Shown here: positions 44,584-56,315 of the stretch, in pieces
Layout: each line of letters opens with the position of its first letter
Numbering within the stretch: the first letter of the stretch is position 1
Assembly (NCBI GenBank): GCA_037783415.1
Contig: JAZGTN010000060.1
Coordinates: 62,001-126,000, forward strand
Reading direction: 5' to 3'
Length of the DNA: 64,000 nt
DNA from: Leptasterias polaris
Lineage: Eukaryota > Echinodermata > Asteroidea > Forcipulatida > Asteriidae
Translations under genes and position numbers: made by a program
Notes under the pieces: generated by a model
Databases searched by the model: none
Told to the model about the DNA's origin: nothing
Seen by the model: only the letters and a program-made list of their open reading frames with translations

Positions 44584-44965
44584 CGAACATTGGTAATGGT
44601 CAAAGACCAGTATCCACCCTTGATGTCATTGGAGTCAAGAACAAAGCGGACAAACATTATGCTTTCACTGTTTTCAAACATTGAGTTTTTGACTCGTGAG
44701 ATCAAAACTATTTGTTTTACCCATTTCTCAAAAACTATAGCACTTCCAGCAAACACATTTCAAAGGAAATTTCCCACCTTGACCAACTATTCCAATACCG
44801 CATTTTTTATAGGGGTCACACTGCTGTGTACCGCATTTTTTCACACACACACACAAAAAAAGCAACGTGCAGTGTTCACATTTTTTCAATCTTGATTTTC
44901 TGTGTGAAGACATATTTTTGTGGAAAAACTTTATGCATACAATTTGTACCTTATGAAATGACCTT

Positions 44966-45364
44966 TTATATGATGTCAAATTTGTATACATTATCTTTAT
45001 GTCCTTTGTCATCTCGATCGGCACGAATGGGTCGAGGCCCGCCGGGTCCACGCCCAAGCCCACGGCGTTGAACGGGTGCCGTGCTCGGTCCAGCTACCGG
45101 TATATCGTCAGGATAGTTGTCATAATTGAAGGTGCCTGGCGACGAAACATCACGAGTTTCATCTGAATCTTCACTAGGTTCTTCTTCAGATATTTCCGAG
45201 TCCAATTCGGAGTCACTTACGACAAATATTTCAACCAAAACCTCCAGGTCACGAACAGCCATGATGGTGATTTTTTGTCGGGAAAACGGAAGCGTGAAAT
45301 CTGGAAGTACTGCTGCATGCAATGTAATTTTCTCGGAATATCGTAATGGCGACCCCCTATACAA
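44966..45364 (-). CDS. Unrecognised acidic open frame inside an insertion
   Basis: 132 codons from 45364, or 98 codons from an internal Met at 45262 (MAVRDLEVLV). The middle is acidic and serine-rich (SDSELDSEISEEEPSEDSDE), followed by PVAGPSTAPVQRRGLGRG and then a Gly/Pro/Arg-rich stretch. Acidic N-termini of this kind occur in piggyBac-type transposases, and the frame sits in an insertion, so it may be the 5' remnant of a transposon gene. No catalytic motif is present. Function not assigned. Confidence 0.3.
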   Translation of the reverse strand: MYRGSPLRYSEKITLHAAVLPDFTLPFSRQKITIMAVRDLEVLVEIFVVSDSELDSEISEEEPSEDSDETRDVSSPGTFNYDNYPDDIPVAGPSTAPVQRRGLGRGPGGPRPIRADRDDKGHKDNVYKFDII

Positions 45365-45469
45365 TACACACCATTGTGAAGCTCGATAAACAAGCTACCC
45401 ATCTATATAAAGGTCAACAGCAGAGGGCGCCAAAAAAAATAATTACAGGCTCTCAAACGCCGCTGCTTT

Positions 45470-45600
45470 TTGTGTCGAGTAAACTAGACATTGGTACGGA
45501 AGCACTACACGGCGCACTGTCGAGTAAACTCGACAATGGTATTGAAAGGGTATACGGCGCACTGTCGAGTAAACTCGACAATGGTATTGAAAGGGTATAT
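45470..45600. repeat. 45-bp repeat with GTCGAGTAAACTCGAC palindrome (3 units)
   Basis: The palindromic word occurs at about 45474 (one mismatch), 45519 and 45564. The last two units are nearly identical, CACTGTCGAGTAAACTCGAC followed by AATGGTATTGAAAGGGTATA. They lie at one edge of the insertion in H3. Confidence 0.85.
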
Positions 45601-45656
45601 TATGCGTGAATCTGTGAACATTTTTATTAACTCACCAATGTTATACGCACACCCTC

Positions 45657-46109
45657 TTAGAAACTAAGAAGTGTTTTATGCTATCTTTTAAACAATCGTT
45701 TGAAACAATGCATTCATAAGAATACCATGCTGTCTAACATGGTTGAGAGAATCATGGGTTCATTAAATGACGTCATTGTTTGTTTACTTGTTTATCTGTT
45801 GGCTTTCTTAATGTTTGCATCATCTGCAAGCTGCAGCACGTCCTGAAGAAACAAGTGCAAAGAGTCAAACAGGGCATCATATCCACTGCACAGTGGTGCG
45901 ACCTGTCATAACAAACCTCGCCATAGGCTTATAAAAAAAAACAGCCCAACAAGGTTAGTTTTTGGGTTTTTTGAGAGAATCACGGACAGTTGATTTCATT
46001 TAATAATCTAAGATGACCGGTCAAAACAAAAAAATATGTTCTCAACACTGTGGACAAGGTCCTTTCTTCATGCACCTCTTCACATATATATATCGGTCAT
46101 TGGCCTATA
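45657..46109. other. Non-coding stretch, nothing recognised
   Basis: A CRE palindrome lies at 45768-45775. Otherwise featureless. Confidence 0.45.
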
Positions 46110-46451
46110 GGCAGGGTATACCTTTGGTATTTACTCCAAAAGTTAATGAAAAAAAAAAAAAAAAAAAACATCGCTAGAAACGACCTCCGTTATAGTAATG
46201 CAGTTTTAGAGATAATAAATATGTAATTTTTCAGCCCAATATTTGAATCTGAGAAAGGCTTTAGGTATGAATGAAGGAGGGCATCTAAAGGCACACAATT
46301 CTATGTAAGGGTGTTTTCTTCTTATTATTATTTTCTTGCAATTTCGATGACCACTTGAGTCCAGATTTTCACAGGTTATTTGATGTATAACATTTGGATA
46401 CACCAAGTGAGGATACTGGTCTTTTACAAAATACCAAAAGTATACCCTGCC
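46110..46451. mobile_element. Family H2 element, inverted copy
   Basis: Ends GGCAGGGTATACCTTTGGTA and ACCAAAAGTATACCCTGCC are inverted partners. A poly-A run (46149-46168) has expanded inside. The central palindrome has decayed here (GAGAAAGGCTTTAGGTATGA...). Confidence 0.75.
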
Positions 46452-47532
46452 TTTATCGAATAGGGAAGACAAGATAATGGATGTTAGGCTTGATCAATAT
46501 GAATAAATCATCTCGCTCTGGGACTTCAATTTCATCGGACGTTTTTGTTTGTGAAAACACAGCCAGTGTGGTCAGTACAAACAAATTGTGTCTTAAGGAA
46601 AATTGCACGAGTGTTTTTGTCACTGCCGTGTCATTATTTATTTATCTTTTGGTTACAAACAGTATTTTTATTAAAGATTACTGAACGTATAGCTTTTCCG
46701 AAAGTTAAATGAGACTTGAAAAAGTTTAATTTATATTTTAAGAAAACTAGAACACGGACAACGACAGTCAAATACTTGTCATGATTTTCAAGTTAGACTC
46801 AAGGAATAACGACCCTCTTCAGTTTCGATTAAATCAAGAGCTGACTATAATTTGAATTTTGATGAGAAGTTCAGTGAGTTGATAAGTAAATTACGAGTAT
46901 ACTTCTGGAAATGCTGGTCTCAAGAGATTCAGAGGTAAACAAAAAGCTACCAGTTTATAAATAAAAACAAATTTATCCTAGATAAACTTTCAAAAAAAAA
47001 AAAAAAAAATAATTCAAAACATTATCCACGTGCAGAAACACGTGAAGTTTACCAAACGCACAAGTTATAAGTCAACCCATCGCCTGCTGAATTCCATTCC
47101 TCTTCATTACGGTGGGTTTTTAAGTAATCGCTGGCAGATGTTTTGCCAGTACTATACCCGGTGATTAACATTATACTTCAACCGAACATCGAGAGCATTT
47201 AGTAGCCAAATATTTACCGACGCTGTTTCTTATATTTTATTCAGAGGATTCAGAATAACATTTCATTTTTCAAGACAAGGTTTGGAACAATTGCAACAAC
47301 ATCACGAGTTTCCCACGAATCCTCTCAGAATTTTAATTAATTCTCCATCTTCGATGTACAACAACCACGTTACAATGGAATACTATACGATAAAACAATC
47401 AAAGATGGCGAATGTCAGCCACTCAGAGGGATTATGGGATACGTGACGTCATGGGCAGTCTACCTATAATGCTCTATACTAAAAGTAACAGTTTGAACTT
47501 TTAAAAAGTGGTCAACATACACTAACCGAGGA
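46452..47532. other. Non-coding stretch, nothing recognised
   Basis: Poly-A near 46990-47009 and a CRE palindrome at 47444-47451. No gene supported. Confidence 0.45.
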
Positions 47533-48005
47533 AAGAGTGCACCATTAGGCTCAAGTTCTGCTGGAAAAGTCATCGGGTGTGGGTTTAAGCCCCGGTCGTG
47601 ACACTGCTGTTACGGCTCCGACAGTTGCTAAGGGTGTTGCTAAGGACGCCCTATACTTCCAACGCATGATGTTGCGTCGATCCAGCAGTAGTCGTCGCCC
47701 CAGCCGCTAATTCGAACACGGCTTAACCTTGTGACCTTGAGCAAGACACTTGACTAGTTGCTTCTCAATTCACATGACGTCATCATCAGAATAATCTCAC
47801 TTTCTTCTCTTCACCCGGGAGTAAATGGGTGCATGGTGAGGGCAGAGATGGTTCTTGTGAGTGATTTAGCTTTTGGATGCACTATTGGCAGTGGTGAGAT
47901 GTATCCCGCTCAGGGAGCTGAGATTGAAACAAAATGGCCCAGTGGTCCAGGGGTAAGAAAGTTCACGAGCCATGAGCGTCAACATCGGCGGATATCGGCG
48001 CTATT
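47533..48005 (+). mobile_element. tRNA-Leu-type SINE with nested MITE
   Basis: The decayed head GAGTGCACCATTAGGCTCAA and B-box-like GGGTTTAAGCCCCGGTCGTG lead to GACCTTGAGCAAGACACTTG and the same body as 23926-24298 (GAGTAAATGGGTGCATGGTG, ATGGCCCAGTGGTCCAGGGG). It is interrupted after GTGACAC by the MITE at 47609-47728. Confidence 0.75.
47609..47728. mobile_element. GAATTGGCGGC-type MITE nested in a SINE
   Basis: The core GTTGCTAAGGACGCCCTATA and CTTCCAACGCATGATG match 34075-34174. The outer end CCGCTAATTCGAACACGGC is diverged. Confidence 0.65.
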
Positions 48006-48584
48006 GGCCCCCGTGCACCAACGCGTTGCAACGTCACGCGCCCTTATATCTGCCAGGCTATAGTCATTTTGGCACCGCAATGCCAACAATGCGCAATAAA
48101 CACTGTAACAACACACGGGGACCTTGACTCGCCAAATGGCGCAACGAAGATTATTACGATGATGACGTCATGTGATTTGAGTGGATATTAAAATGGTCCG
48201 GATTATTACAGGGCAATCGTTTCTGGTCTGATTTTAATATCAACTAAAAGTTATTTTTAAGGGATAGAGCAGAATATTAAGAGTTTCTTCGTGAGCTATT
48301 ATCAAAAATATAAAAAGCTGCACATGTTCAAGATCCCGTTTCATAGAATATTGATGACGCATGTTACGCAAGAGTGTCGGCCATACTTGTATTGCAACAT
48401 TATACCAGCAAATCTAATAACAAAACACATACCACTGGAGACACGTAGCACTTGCCACTAAGTGCTCGTTGCAGTGTTCAATTTTATAAATTCTACTCTA
48501 TCATGTAATTTCTGTGTATTTCGGTGACTGGTGGGTGTTTTAATTGGCAGTCATTAACTATTACTTTTTTTGAGAGTAGGGAGT
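48006..48584. other. Non-coding stretch, nothing recognised
   Basis: A CRE palindrome lies at 48163-48170. No other feature. Confidence 0.45.
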
Positions 48585-48805
48585 TCACTCTGAAAAACTC
48601 CTGTGTCAGAGTTTATCCGGATTTCGGGTCGTGTGGGATTGACTCATATGTCAATATATCACGCAATCTGTGTCAAAATAACCCAGATATGGGTCAAACT
48701 GACGCAAAATTCGAGTTTAAATTCCATTTTAAACAAATTTCCGGACCATGTGTTCCGAAATCTGGATCAATTCTGATCCGGGATTGTTTAGAGTGTGAAA
48801 TAGTG
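48585..48805. mobile_element. CACTCT-ended MITE rich in GGGTCA, third copy
   Basis: TCACTCTGAAAAACTCCTGT at the left and GATTGTTTAGAGTGTGA at the right are inverted ends. Inside are TGTGTCAAAATAACCCAG, ATGGGTCAAACTGACGC and TCTGGATCAATTCTGATCC. Confidence 0.7.
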
Positions 48806-49055
48806 ATGATTGGTGTTTATTCGTGGAGAGTATTTTTCGGTGTTGTAGTTTTGTTTACTTTTAAAATATCACGGTATGCAACTGTTGGTAAAGCAATGTG
48901 GAGGCACGAGTTCTACGCAATTTTATAAAGTCCATACATTTTGAAAAATAGTATAGATCTTCGACGAATGAATCAGAGAGAGTGATCGGAACAGGGAGGG
49001 GAGAGGAGAGGGTGAGCAGGAGCCCCTCCTTTCCAGTGGATTCTTCAAGTTAATG

Positions 49056-49345
49056 GTAAGGTGCCATAGATTGTTTTTTTGTCAATCTGATGCTTATTTA
49101 AAGGCAAACATACTGCGAACGAAAATAAAAGTCAAAACAATGTGAAAGTTTCAGCTGAATACAGCGTCCACTTGCTGAGAAAACAGCAAAACCCCACAAA
49201 ACTATCACCGGTGACAGTATTTTCACAAGAACGTCGAATCCACGTTCAGTGAGGTGACAGCGGTTATCAACCGCATCTCTGTCCGCAGCAAGTTTGCGAA
49301 CAGACGCAGCCCTTAGAAATCGCATGAATCGTTTCTCAGATGCAA
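49056..49345. mobile_element. Family H4 element, partial
   Basis: GGTGCCATAGATTGTT, GTTTCAGCTGAATACAGCGT, TGCTGAGAAAACAGCAAAAC and CCGCAGCAAGTTTGCGAAC. The first word is shared with 14225 and the rest with 20058-20230. It ends near TTTCTCAGATGCAAATG, reminiscent of H2. Confidence 0.55.
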
Positions 49346-51020
49346 ATGTTTTGGGGTGAACAAAATATCCAAACCATTATTACTTCGAAGGAAATCCTTT
49401 CTAAAAATAGTTTTAAAAATAGTGCTTTTCATCATTAATTTTTGAAGTGGGCATATTTAAAAAATAAATGAAAGAAAAATAAATAGATATCAAAATTAAG
49501 AAAAAGCACAACAATAATCTCAAAAAGTATCGTGCGTTCAACTTGAGCTGCTTAAACCGGAAACGAGCCCTTGTTTTTAATTTCCTGAAGCACTGACGTT
49601 TGCAATAGAACGCTGCATGAACACGTGCGTCCTGTTGACAAGCAATCGTGATGAAGAAAAACATCATTATGAGGCCTGTTTCTTGTCGTTTAAATATGCA
49701 GGAATAAAAAACAAATCCGGCAAAAAGGGTGAGTTTTGAGTGTTTGTTTTCGACTGATTGAGACTGTAATCCGGTAGGGCAGACGACACGTGTAGTTTTG
49801 AGGTCTTGAAGTTCATTAAAAACAAAGGTGCACAACACAACACGATCATCCGGCTTTTAATATTTTTTACCTGTAAAGGGAAATCTGAGTGATTCACTAA
49901 TGAACAATCTCAACCAAGTTAATTAGTTTGTTGACAGCTCGCTTTCAAGGAATATTATTATTAGCAGACAGTTGACCGCGCTCGCCATGCACTTGAAAAC
50001 AACCGAAGGTTAACTGAGTTTCATCACACCCCCATTGCGTTTCGTTCACTCCCCCTAGAGTTCACGGTTCCTCATTACTCTAATTGAACAACCAAGGACT
50101 TGTCTCCGTGGAACATCTTCCAAAGACCATGAAGGCAGTAGTTGACTTATTAACGATCGAAGGGCAACGGTTCTTCACCTTGGAATGTATTTAACCCAAC
50201 TGGCTTATCGACCCATCCACATGATTGTGTGTGTGTGACCCAATACTACGTTTCGTAGAACCAGAATAAGAACATGATTGATAAACGAGATTGCCATATC
50301 GCGGCTAACCAGTTTGTTTGTGTACGCAAGCCGTGCAAGGAGTTCAGCTCTCTACTTGATGGGACTACCATTATCTGGAGTACAGCGGGTCGTCGATCGA
50401 TATCCACCCTGGCTACAAACGCTGATTCCCCGCCAAGGTTAATCCTCTGACTGGCCCCCTTTCTCGGTAAACACTCACAAATCTCACTCAGGCAAACGTC
50501 AGTGACCTTCTGGAGGATTTTTGTCAGAAACATGGTATGGGTGTGCAGACCGTGGGTAAAGAAGGGAGACCGGCTGGACAATTATTTACCATGCAAGCTG
50601 TTCCTTGGGTTTATTGATTAGAAGAATACGTAGAAAATGGCGTGGGCTTGCAAAAATGTCACGTGGAAATATCAATTATCGCAAACAGGATTCGATAGAA
50701 AGTCACGACACATGGATTTAACTGCGAGTCCGAACGTCAGTACAGCCTAGCTTTCTCATTATTGTCAACAAACATTCAAATTTAAGTGTTTGCATTTACA
50801 ATTAAACCTAATTGTCGACCTTCAAAAAACGCAGCCTGAATAATAACTGCGTAATACAATCTACTTTGTTTCTATGAATTTAATATCAACCCCTTTTTGG
50901 GATAAACACTCATTGCTCAGATTTCAGAAATAATGGTAGGAATTTTTGGGGGGGTTTAAGCGTGCCAGCTATCGGTATTCCCTTTTAACATGCCATATTA
51001 TGGGTACTGCACCGTTTTGA
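49346..51020. other. Non-coding stretch, nothing recognised
   Basis: Frames of 76-141 codons at 49413-49897 (minus) are hydrophobic/aromatic and typical of AT-rich chance frames. Nothing supports a gene. Confidence 0.45.
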
Positions 51021-51410
51021 TATTGGGTATACTTTTGGTAATTGTAAAAGACCAGTATCCCCACTTGGTGTATCCCAACATATGCATAACAAACCTGTGA
51101 AAATTTGGGTTCAATTGGCCATCGAAGATGCAAGAAAATAATGAAAGGAAAAAACACCCTCATTACATAGAAAATTCTGTGCTTCAGATGCCCGAGAAAC
51201 TTGAGAAAGGCTTCATGCCTGAAGCCTTTTTCAGATTCAAATTTGTTTGGCGAAAATTACCTCTTTCTCTAAAACTACACTACTTTAAAGGGGTCGTTTC
51301 TCACAATTTGTTATAGGCCCTACTACCAGCAGCTCTTCGGTGCCATTGCAAGTATAGTTTGTATGGTCTACTTTAGGAGTATAGTTACCAACAGTGTACA
51401 CCACATTTAA
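51021..51410. mobile_element. Family H2 element
   Basis: GGGTATACTTTTGGTAATTG, CCCCACTTGGTGTATCCCAA, then the centre TGAGAAAGGCTTCA (51202-51215), TGCC, and TGAAGCCTTTTTCA (51220-51233), to CAACAGTGTACACCACATTTAA. The arms pair except for one G-T position. Confidence 0.75.
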
Positions 51411-52379
51411 ATAAGGTTCTTTCCAACGAAGAACTACGCCCTTATGTTGTGACCTAAATACAACAAATAGTGAAGGAAACATTGAATTGAGTGTTTTGAT
51501 ACCATTGACGTGATACGGGGGTCATGGTACACACGTAGAGACACGCAGCAATGCGGAACCACTGCAGCCCCAAGCTTATTGTAGAATATATATAATAGTG
51601 CGTCTGGGACAGCAGTCGAGGCGAGCGATGGCCTTGAGTCGAGTTCCCTTTGTCACACTTCCCGAATAATGGAAACCTTCGAAACAAATAATACGTTTCT
51701 TGGTCTGAAAATTGGACTCCATAGGACAAAAATAGGAGGTGCAACAGTTGCTTATGGAAAACTTTGGTTCAAAATCTCTAGTAGTCGTATCAATCCACAA
51801 ATTGAGAACGGCGCGGCAGTTTGTCAACATGAACTTCGATCTATAAAGTATACTATAAGATTATGATAATTTTTGTTTGTTTGCATGATATTATCTACAG
51901 TCAAACAGGAGGTGTTTTGTGTTTTCTGCAATGTTAATTACAAATTGCCTAGGCCTGATCTATGCGTGCTTGCAACTCCACACGATTGTTTCATCATTAT
52001 GTTATGCTTCGACATGACAACAAAACATAGGGCTTACGTAGTTGTTGTGAAGATCAAACGTAATTAGTGAAAATTAATAATTTTTTGTGAAAGGCTATAT
52101 ACCTTGACGTTAGTAATACTAAGTATTCATTTACAGTCAAATGGTTTAATAATGGCAATTTCTCTTTATTCAGCTGTTTACCTAATATTATTTTACTGTG
52201 TACAGAAAATGATGCCATTCCCATTTCCCCGAAACAAAATCACATTTTTGGTACTTTTGCGGTTTACTTGCGGCGTAAATAAAGTTTTATAACAGTTTAA
52301 ATCATCACATTCCTTCTTCCATTCCTACCTCCATGATACAACTAAGATTAACTTTTCTATATGGGTTACATTATACAAG
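51411..52379. other. Non-coding stretch, nothing recognised
   Basis: Short frames only, with no element ends identified. Confidence 0.4.
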
Positions 52380-53050
52380 TGTAAGTTATACAACGTTCAG
52401 GCCATACAGGCCTATCACTTAATCATTCTGTATAGTTTTTATAAAAAAGTTATAGGTCCTACAACTTTCTGTTTATGACGTCTGAATCAATTATAGTTGT
52501 ATATAACTTTACAGTTTTACCGTCATTAATATACCAGGCCTTATATCAAAACTGATCAGAGAACCATGGTATTATAACCAATTAGTCATACAACTTTAAA
52601 GTTACACCACCATTACACCAAGCCTCGTCACTGAATCATTTATATAACCAAGTTATACAACTTCATAGTTATACCGCCATTACACCAGGCCTCATCACTG
52701 AATTATAACCAAGTTATACAACTTTATAGTTATAAGGACATTACACCAGGTCTAATCACTGAATCACTATACAATAGTTATACAACTTTATAGTTATAAG
52801 GACATTACACCAGGCCTCATCACTGAATTATAACCAAGTTATACAAATTCATAGATGTACCATGCAGTGTTAGGCCTCATAGTAAATATTTGTATAGAGT
52901 ATTGCATAACAAACTTATACAACTTTGTAGTTTACCGTCATTACACCAGGCCCTATATTAGACCCCATCAGTGAAACGATGTACAACCACAGAGGCAGGT
53001 ATCCAACTTTAATACACAACTTTACAGTTATCACTGTCACATATGCCTCA
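52380..53050. repeat. Degenerate tandem repeat, about 60-70 bp
   Basis: TTATACAACTTTATAGTTAT followed by a CATTACACCAGGCCTCATC-type segment and ACTGAAT recurs roughly ten times with variable spacing (clear examples near 52646, 52706 and 52777). Confidence 0.75.
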
Positions 53051-53228
53051 TCAGTGAATCATTCTAGAGATATCATTCCCCAGAAAAAGCACTTGGTCGG
53101 TCAATCTTCATGACCTCCACAAGAGGCTTTCAGTGTGTCTATATCATTTAAAAGATGAACCATCTTGCACTCCATGAAATTGCACCAGTGTAGATAGATT
53201 GCACCACAGACCATTTAGATAAACCCTA

Positions 53229-53340
53229 TCACAGATTCTCGGAAACCAGTTCCCAGGCATTGTCCTTCAAGGCCTCGCCGCCTGGTACAACCCAGACTCC
53301 TCCCCGTTCTCCTTCTCGAAGACACCCGCTCGGCTCGGAG
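53229..53340 (-). CDS. Candidate terminal exon (uncertain)
   Basis: A short GC-rich island in AT-rich sequence. On the minus strand, after a plausible acceptor (CGCTGTAG at 53348-53341), a frame reads SEPSGCLREGERGGVWVVPG, then GEALKDNAWELVSENL and a TGA at 53231-53229. Codon choice looks protein-like, and the frame ends in a stop followed by AT-rich sequence, as a last exon would. I do not recognise the family and no partner exon was found. The plus strand is also open across most of it. Confidence 0.25.
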
Positions 53341-55130
53341 CTACAGCGATACGTGGAAAACCAAATGAGTCATTAACAATGCATAGGGCACGATGAGTGG
53401 CATACATACCATGCTTTCAGAGCGTAAACATCTAGGCCTTTGAAATATTAAACCGGACAGTGCTGAAGCCGATCTTCCGGGTAAACATTGCACCGATTAA
53501 GGACAAATTCTCAAGTAACAAAAATAGCGTTTCATCTGAAAATCGATCTATCGGACCGTTTAACGATCGAGGGTACGTCAATCTCCCTCAAGTGGTTCGG
53601 CGAGGGAAAGGGCTGACTAAAACGGATTCTATACAAAACTAATGAATTTAATTGTTGTGTTCTAATCTGAGTTAATTAAATTTCTCAGAAGGCGTAACTG
53701 TTGATTTTTGTTTGCGTGGAGTATCAGAGATGGATTTTGTTATTAATTTATGTAAATTATATTATTTACTGACTTAATTGTTTCGCTAGTAGTATTTACC
53801 GTGAATCATTCTCGCATGAAAATAAAAACTGAACTGTCATTTTGTTATTGTTCGATATCGTTCTCACGAAACAAAAAACCACGAAAAAGGGAAATACGCA
53901 ACAACCCATAAACGAAAGGAAAATTAACGGTATAGGTGTTTACGTGACCATGCCCCACCAATTTTTTTTAGTTGTTTTAAAGTTCGGGCGCAGAAACTGA
54001 ATTAATTTTTCTCAATTGTGTTGGACTGAGGTTTGAAGTTTAAAACAAAATCCATTTAAGGGCAAACTGAATGAAAGGTATGGTACACCTTTACTAAAAC
54101 ACCCTGCAGAAAATATCTATCCGAAGCCTCATTTCGCATTCATTTTTATGAAAATTATGTTTGAAATAAATTCAAATTCAAATTCAAACTCTTCATACAT
54201 GTATTTGAAAATTTAAGTATTTATGACATTTTCCAAAATCAGTAAAACCTCGAAAATATGAAATAATGATTATCCGTTTCTAAAACAATTTTGCTCTATA
54301 AAAGGGACATAGAGACACATCAGTAAGGTTGGAACTTTATAGAAACTATTAGACGCGTTAAACTCAACCTTTTTCCTCATTTAATCAAGCATAAGCGCAT
54401 TTTTATTTCCTTGTGGCCAACTTTGCAGCACGTGACATTATTATGGCGAGTATGCATGAAGTGGGGGCTGCGGCCTAATAGCCCCGAAGCAAGACTTGAA
54501 GGCGGGGCTTTGCTTTCGCGGGAATTATAGATCGTGTGCGACTATCAGTTTATTTACCTACTGATGGTCCGGACCAATGCCGTAATCACTGTACTAACTG
54601 ACAGCTCTTGCATGCTGTATGCAATGAAGATCGACAGTAGCGCCTTATAGAGCTAAGATGACGAAGTAGGCTAGGCCTAGAGTATGATATGGAGGTAAAA
54701 TTTATACAGATGAAATAAACCATATTAAAAGGAGGTAGAAAACAAAACGAACAAGTACATTAAGTTAAAATGTTGATGTTCAGGCTTGATGTGCCTGAGG
54801 TACCTGTGAGGTACCGATAAATTGACAAGTCGAAGATGATTATTCATGCCAGCTTTGCTACCCAATAATTTGTATGTGTGTTAGAAAATATCTACCCAGA
54901 AAATCCTCAAATGCAAAAATCTTGATGTCCGTTGTACTACTTGAAAATAACACAATATTATCCAGATTAAATAAAGCATGTCTCGATTACTTTTACAGTA
55001 TAGCTTTTGGTATTTTTTTTTTAGGTCGGGGGAAATATCCAAACATGGAGGTAGATGTCTACCTCCCCTAGTTCATCTGTTCCTTGCTCTATGTTCAAAC
55101 TCATGTAGTGGTCACTGAGGACTCACATAT
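53341..55130. other. Non-coding upstream flank of the PH-domain gene
   Basis: AT-rich, with no inverted-repeat element that I can define. An overlap-free small frame (53460-53642) is unrecognised. Confidence 0.45.
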
Positions 55131-55133
55131 GGA

Positions 55134-55417
55134 CACGTGAGACCCTGCGAAAGATTTGTCCGGACACGTCGTAGGAAACCAATCTAAACTCTCCAATGCT
55201 CATTACACAGTCCCTTGTGCGCCTTGAACCACTACGACGTGTGCAGGTAGAGAATTGCAGTGACGGTGACTGGGCGCGTGACTGACTCATCTGCGTAATA
55301 ACACACAGATCACCGCGCCTGCCTGCTGCACGGCTGAGTCACAGCACCCATCATAATACACACGCATGCACTACACTGGTGTACTGTACATGTACTGTTC
55401 TGGCGAGGATATATAAA
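55134..55417 (+). promoter_or_regulatory. Promoter of the PH-domain gene: E-box, two AP-1 sites, TATA box
   Basis: TATA box ATATATAAAG at 55409-55418. AP-1 sites TGACTCA at 55283-55289 and TGAGTCA at 55335-55341, 52 bp apart and 70-130 bp upstream of TATA. E-box CACGTG at 55134-55139. Initiation is expected near 55440, giving a leader of roughly 90 nt. These motifs are exact matches to consensus; their use is inferred. The combination suggests induction by Jun/Fos-type factors. Confidence 0.6.
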
Positions 55418-55526
55418 GCAGACGACAGTCCATAGTCGAGTCATAACCACACTTCTCGCAATCATCATCACTTCTAGTGACAACATCAGAGTTACTCTCT
55501 ACCTTTACAGAGACTCACTCAGACAC

Positions 55527-56315
55527 ATGCTACTAAGACAACATCAGTCACCACAGACACCGCTAGAAATCCGAAATCGACGAAGATTTCTAGTAGAGAA
55601 TTGCAAGCAAATCGACATGGTTGGAAGTGATCGTTTTCCTTTACCTGGCATGAGGAACACACAGTCAACAATGAGCTTTCTACCAGGGAGCGAGTCTAAG
55701 AAGGGGTGCTTGGTGCTCGTCATGGGCTCAAGACGCCAGCGTCTTCAAGTCAGCATCTACGCCAAGACGCTGGATCCATTCGTGGTGTTCTACCCCGACA
55801 AGAAGCACTGCAGACACTGCGGTGTTCTCAAGCTGAAGGGCTGCCGAGTCGAATCCGTCGGCGGCAGCGATACCGACTTCAGGGTGATCCCAAAGAGTGG
55901 AGATGGTGGCCGCGTCATGGTCCTGGGTGCTGAGACAAAAGCTGAACGGGACGAGTGGGTCAAAGCCTTCACGGCCCCTTGTGTCACAGAACTGGGAATG
56001 AGTGGAAGACCACGCTCCATCTCGCTCAGACAGCAGAGAATGCCATCCTTGCCGGAGATTGACGAGATCTGCTCCGACTCATCAGATTTGGAAGAAGAGG
56101 AGGAGGAGTCGCTCCATGAACTTGAGACGGGACACGTAGATATGTCCTCATCCATCCCCCGCTCCAGACACGAGTTCCTCCACAATCTGGACAAATTCGG
56201 GCGCCGGCCGAGGTGCTGTACCGTCCACACTTCGAGCCCCGCCCCCCATGACTGTGACCGGCCGTGGGACACACCCAGAACGTCCCGATCTGGCTCCGAG
56301 TCTGATGGCATGTAA
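55527..56315 (+). CDS. PH-domain protein, intronless
   Basis: 262 residues in one exon. A pleckstrin-homology-like domain spans residues 58-151: a KKGCLVLV strand, then RQRLQVSIYA, DPFVVFYPD, a GVLKLKGCRVES strand, DFRVIPKS, GRVMVLGAE, and a closing helix with the invariant-type Trp (AERDEWVKAF, W144). Such domains bind phosphoinositides or protein partners at membranes. A linker with RPRSISL (basophilic-kinase-like site) leads to an acidic stretch (DSSDLEEEEEES, 184-195) and a basic, Ser/Pro-rich tail. No signal peptide or membrane segment. The first ATG (55527) has a weak context (C at -3). ATG at 55617 (M31) has G at -3 and G at +4 and would give 232 residues with the domain intact. I cannot name the subfamily. 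Confidence 0.85.
   Translation: MLLRQHQSPQTPLEIRNRRRFLVENCKQIDMVGSDRFPLPGMRNTQSTMSFLPGSESKKGCLVLVMGSRRQRLQVSIYAKTLDPFVVFYPDKKHCRHCGVLKLKGCRVESVGGSDTDFRVIPKSGDGGRVMVLGAETKAERDEWVKAFTAPCVTELGMSGRPRSISLRQQRMPSLPEIDEICSDSSDLEEEEEESLHELETGHVDMSSSIPRSRHEFLHNLDKFGRRPRCCTVHTSSPAPHDCDRPWDTPRTSRSGSESDGM

Larger units (their letters stand above)
44584..45656. mobile_element. Family H3 element split by an 800-bp insertion
   Basis: 44584-44795 (ACATTGGTAATGGTCAAAGA ... CACCTTGACCAAC) and 45596-45656 (TATTATGCGTGAATCTGTGA ... ATACGCACACCCT) are the two sides of one H3 copy. The sequence between them is absent from the other H3 copies. Confidence 0.65.
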
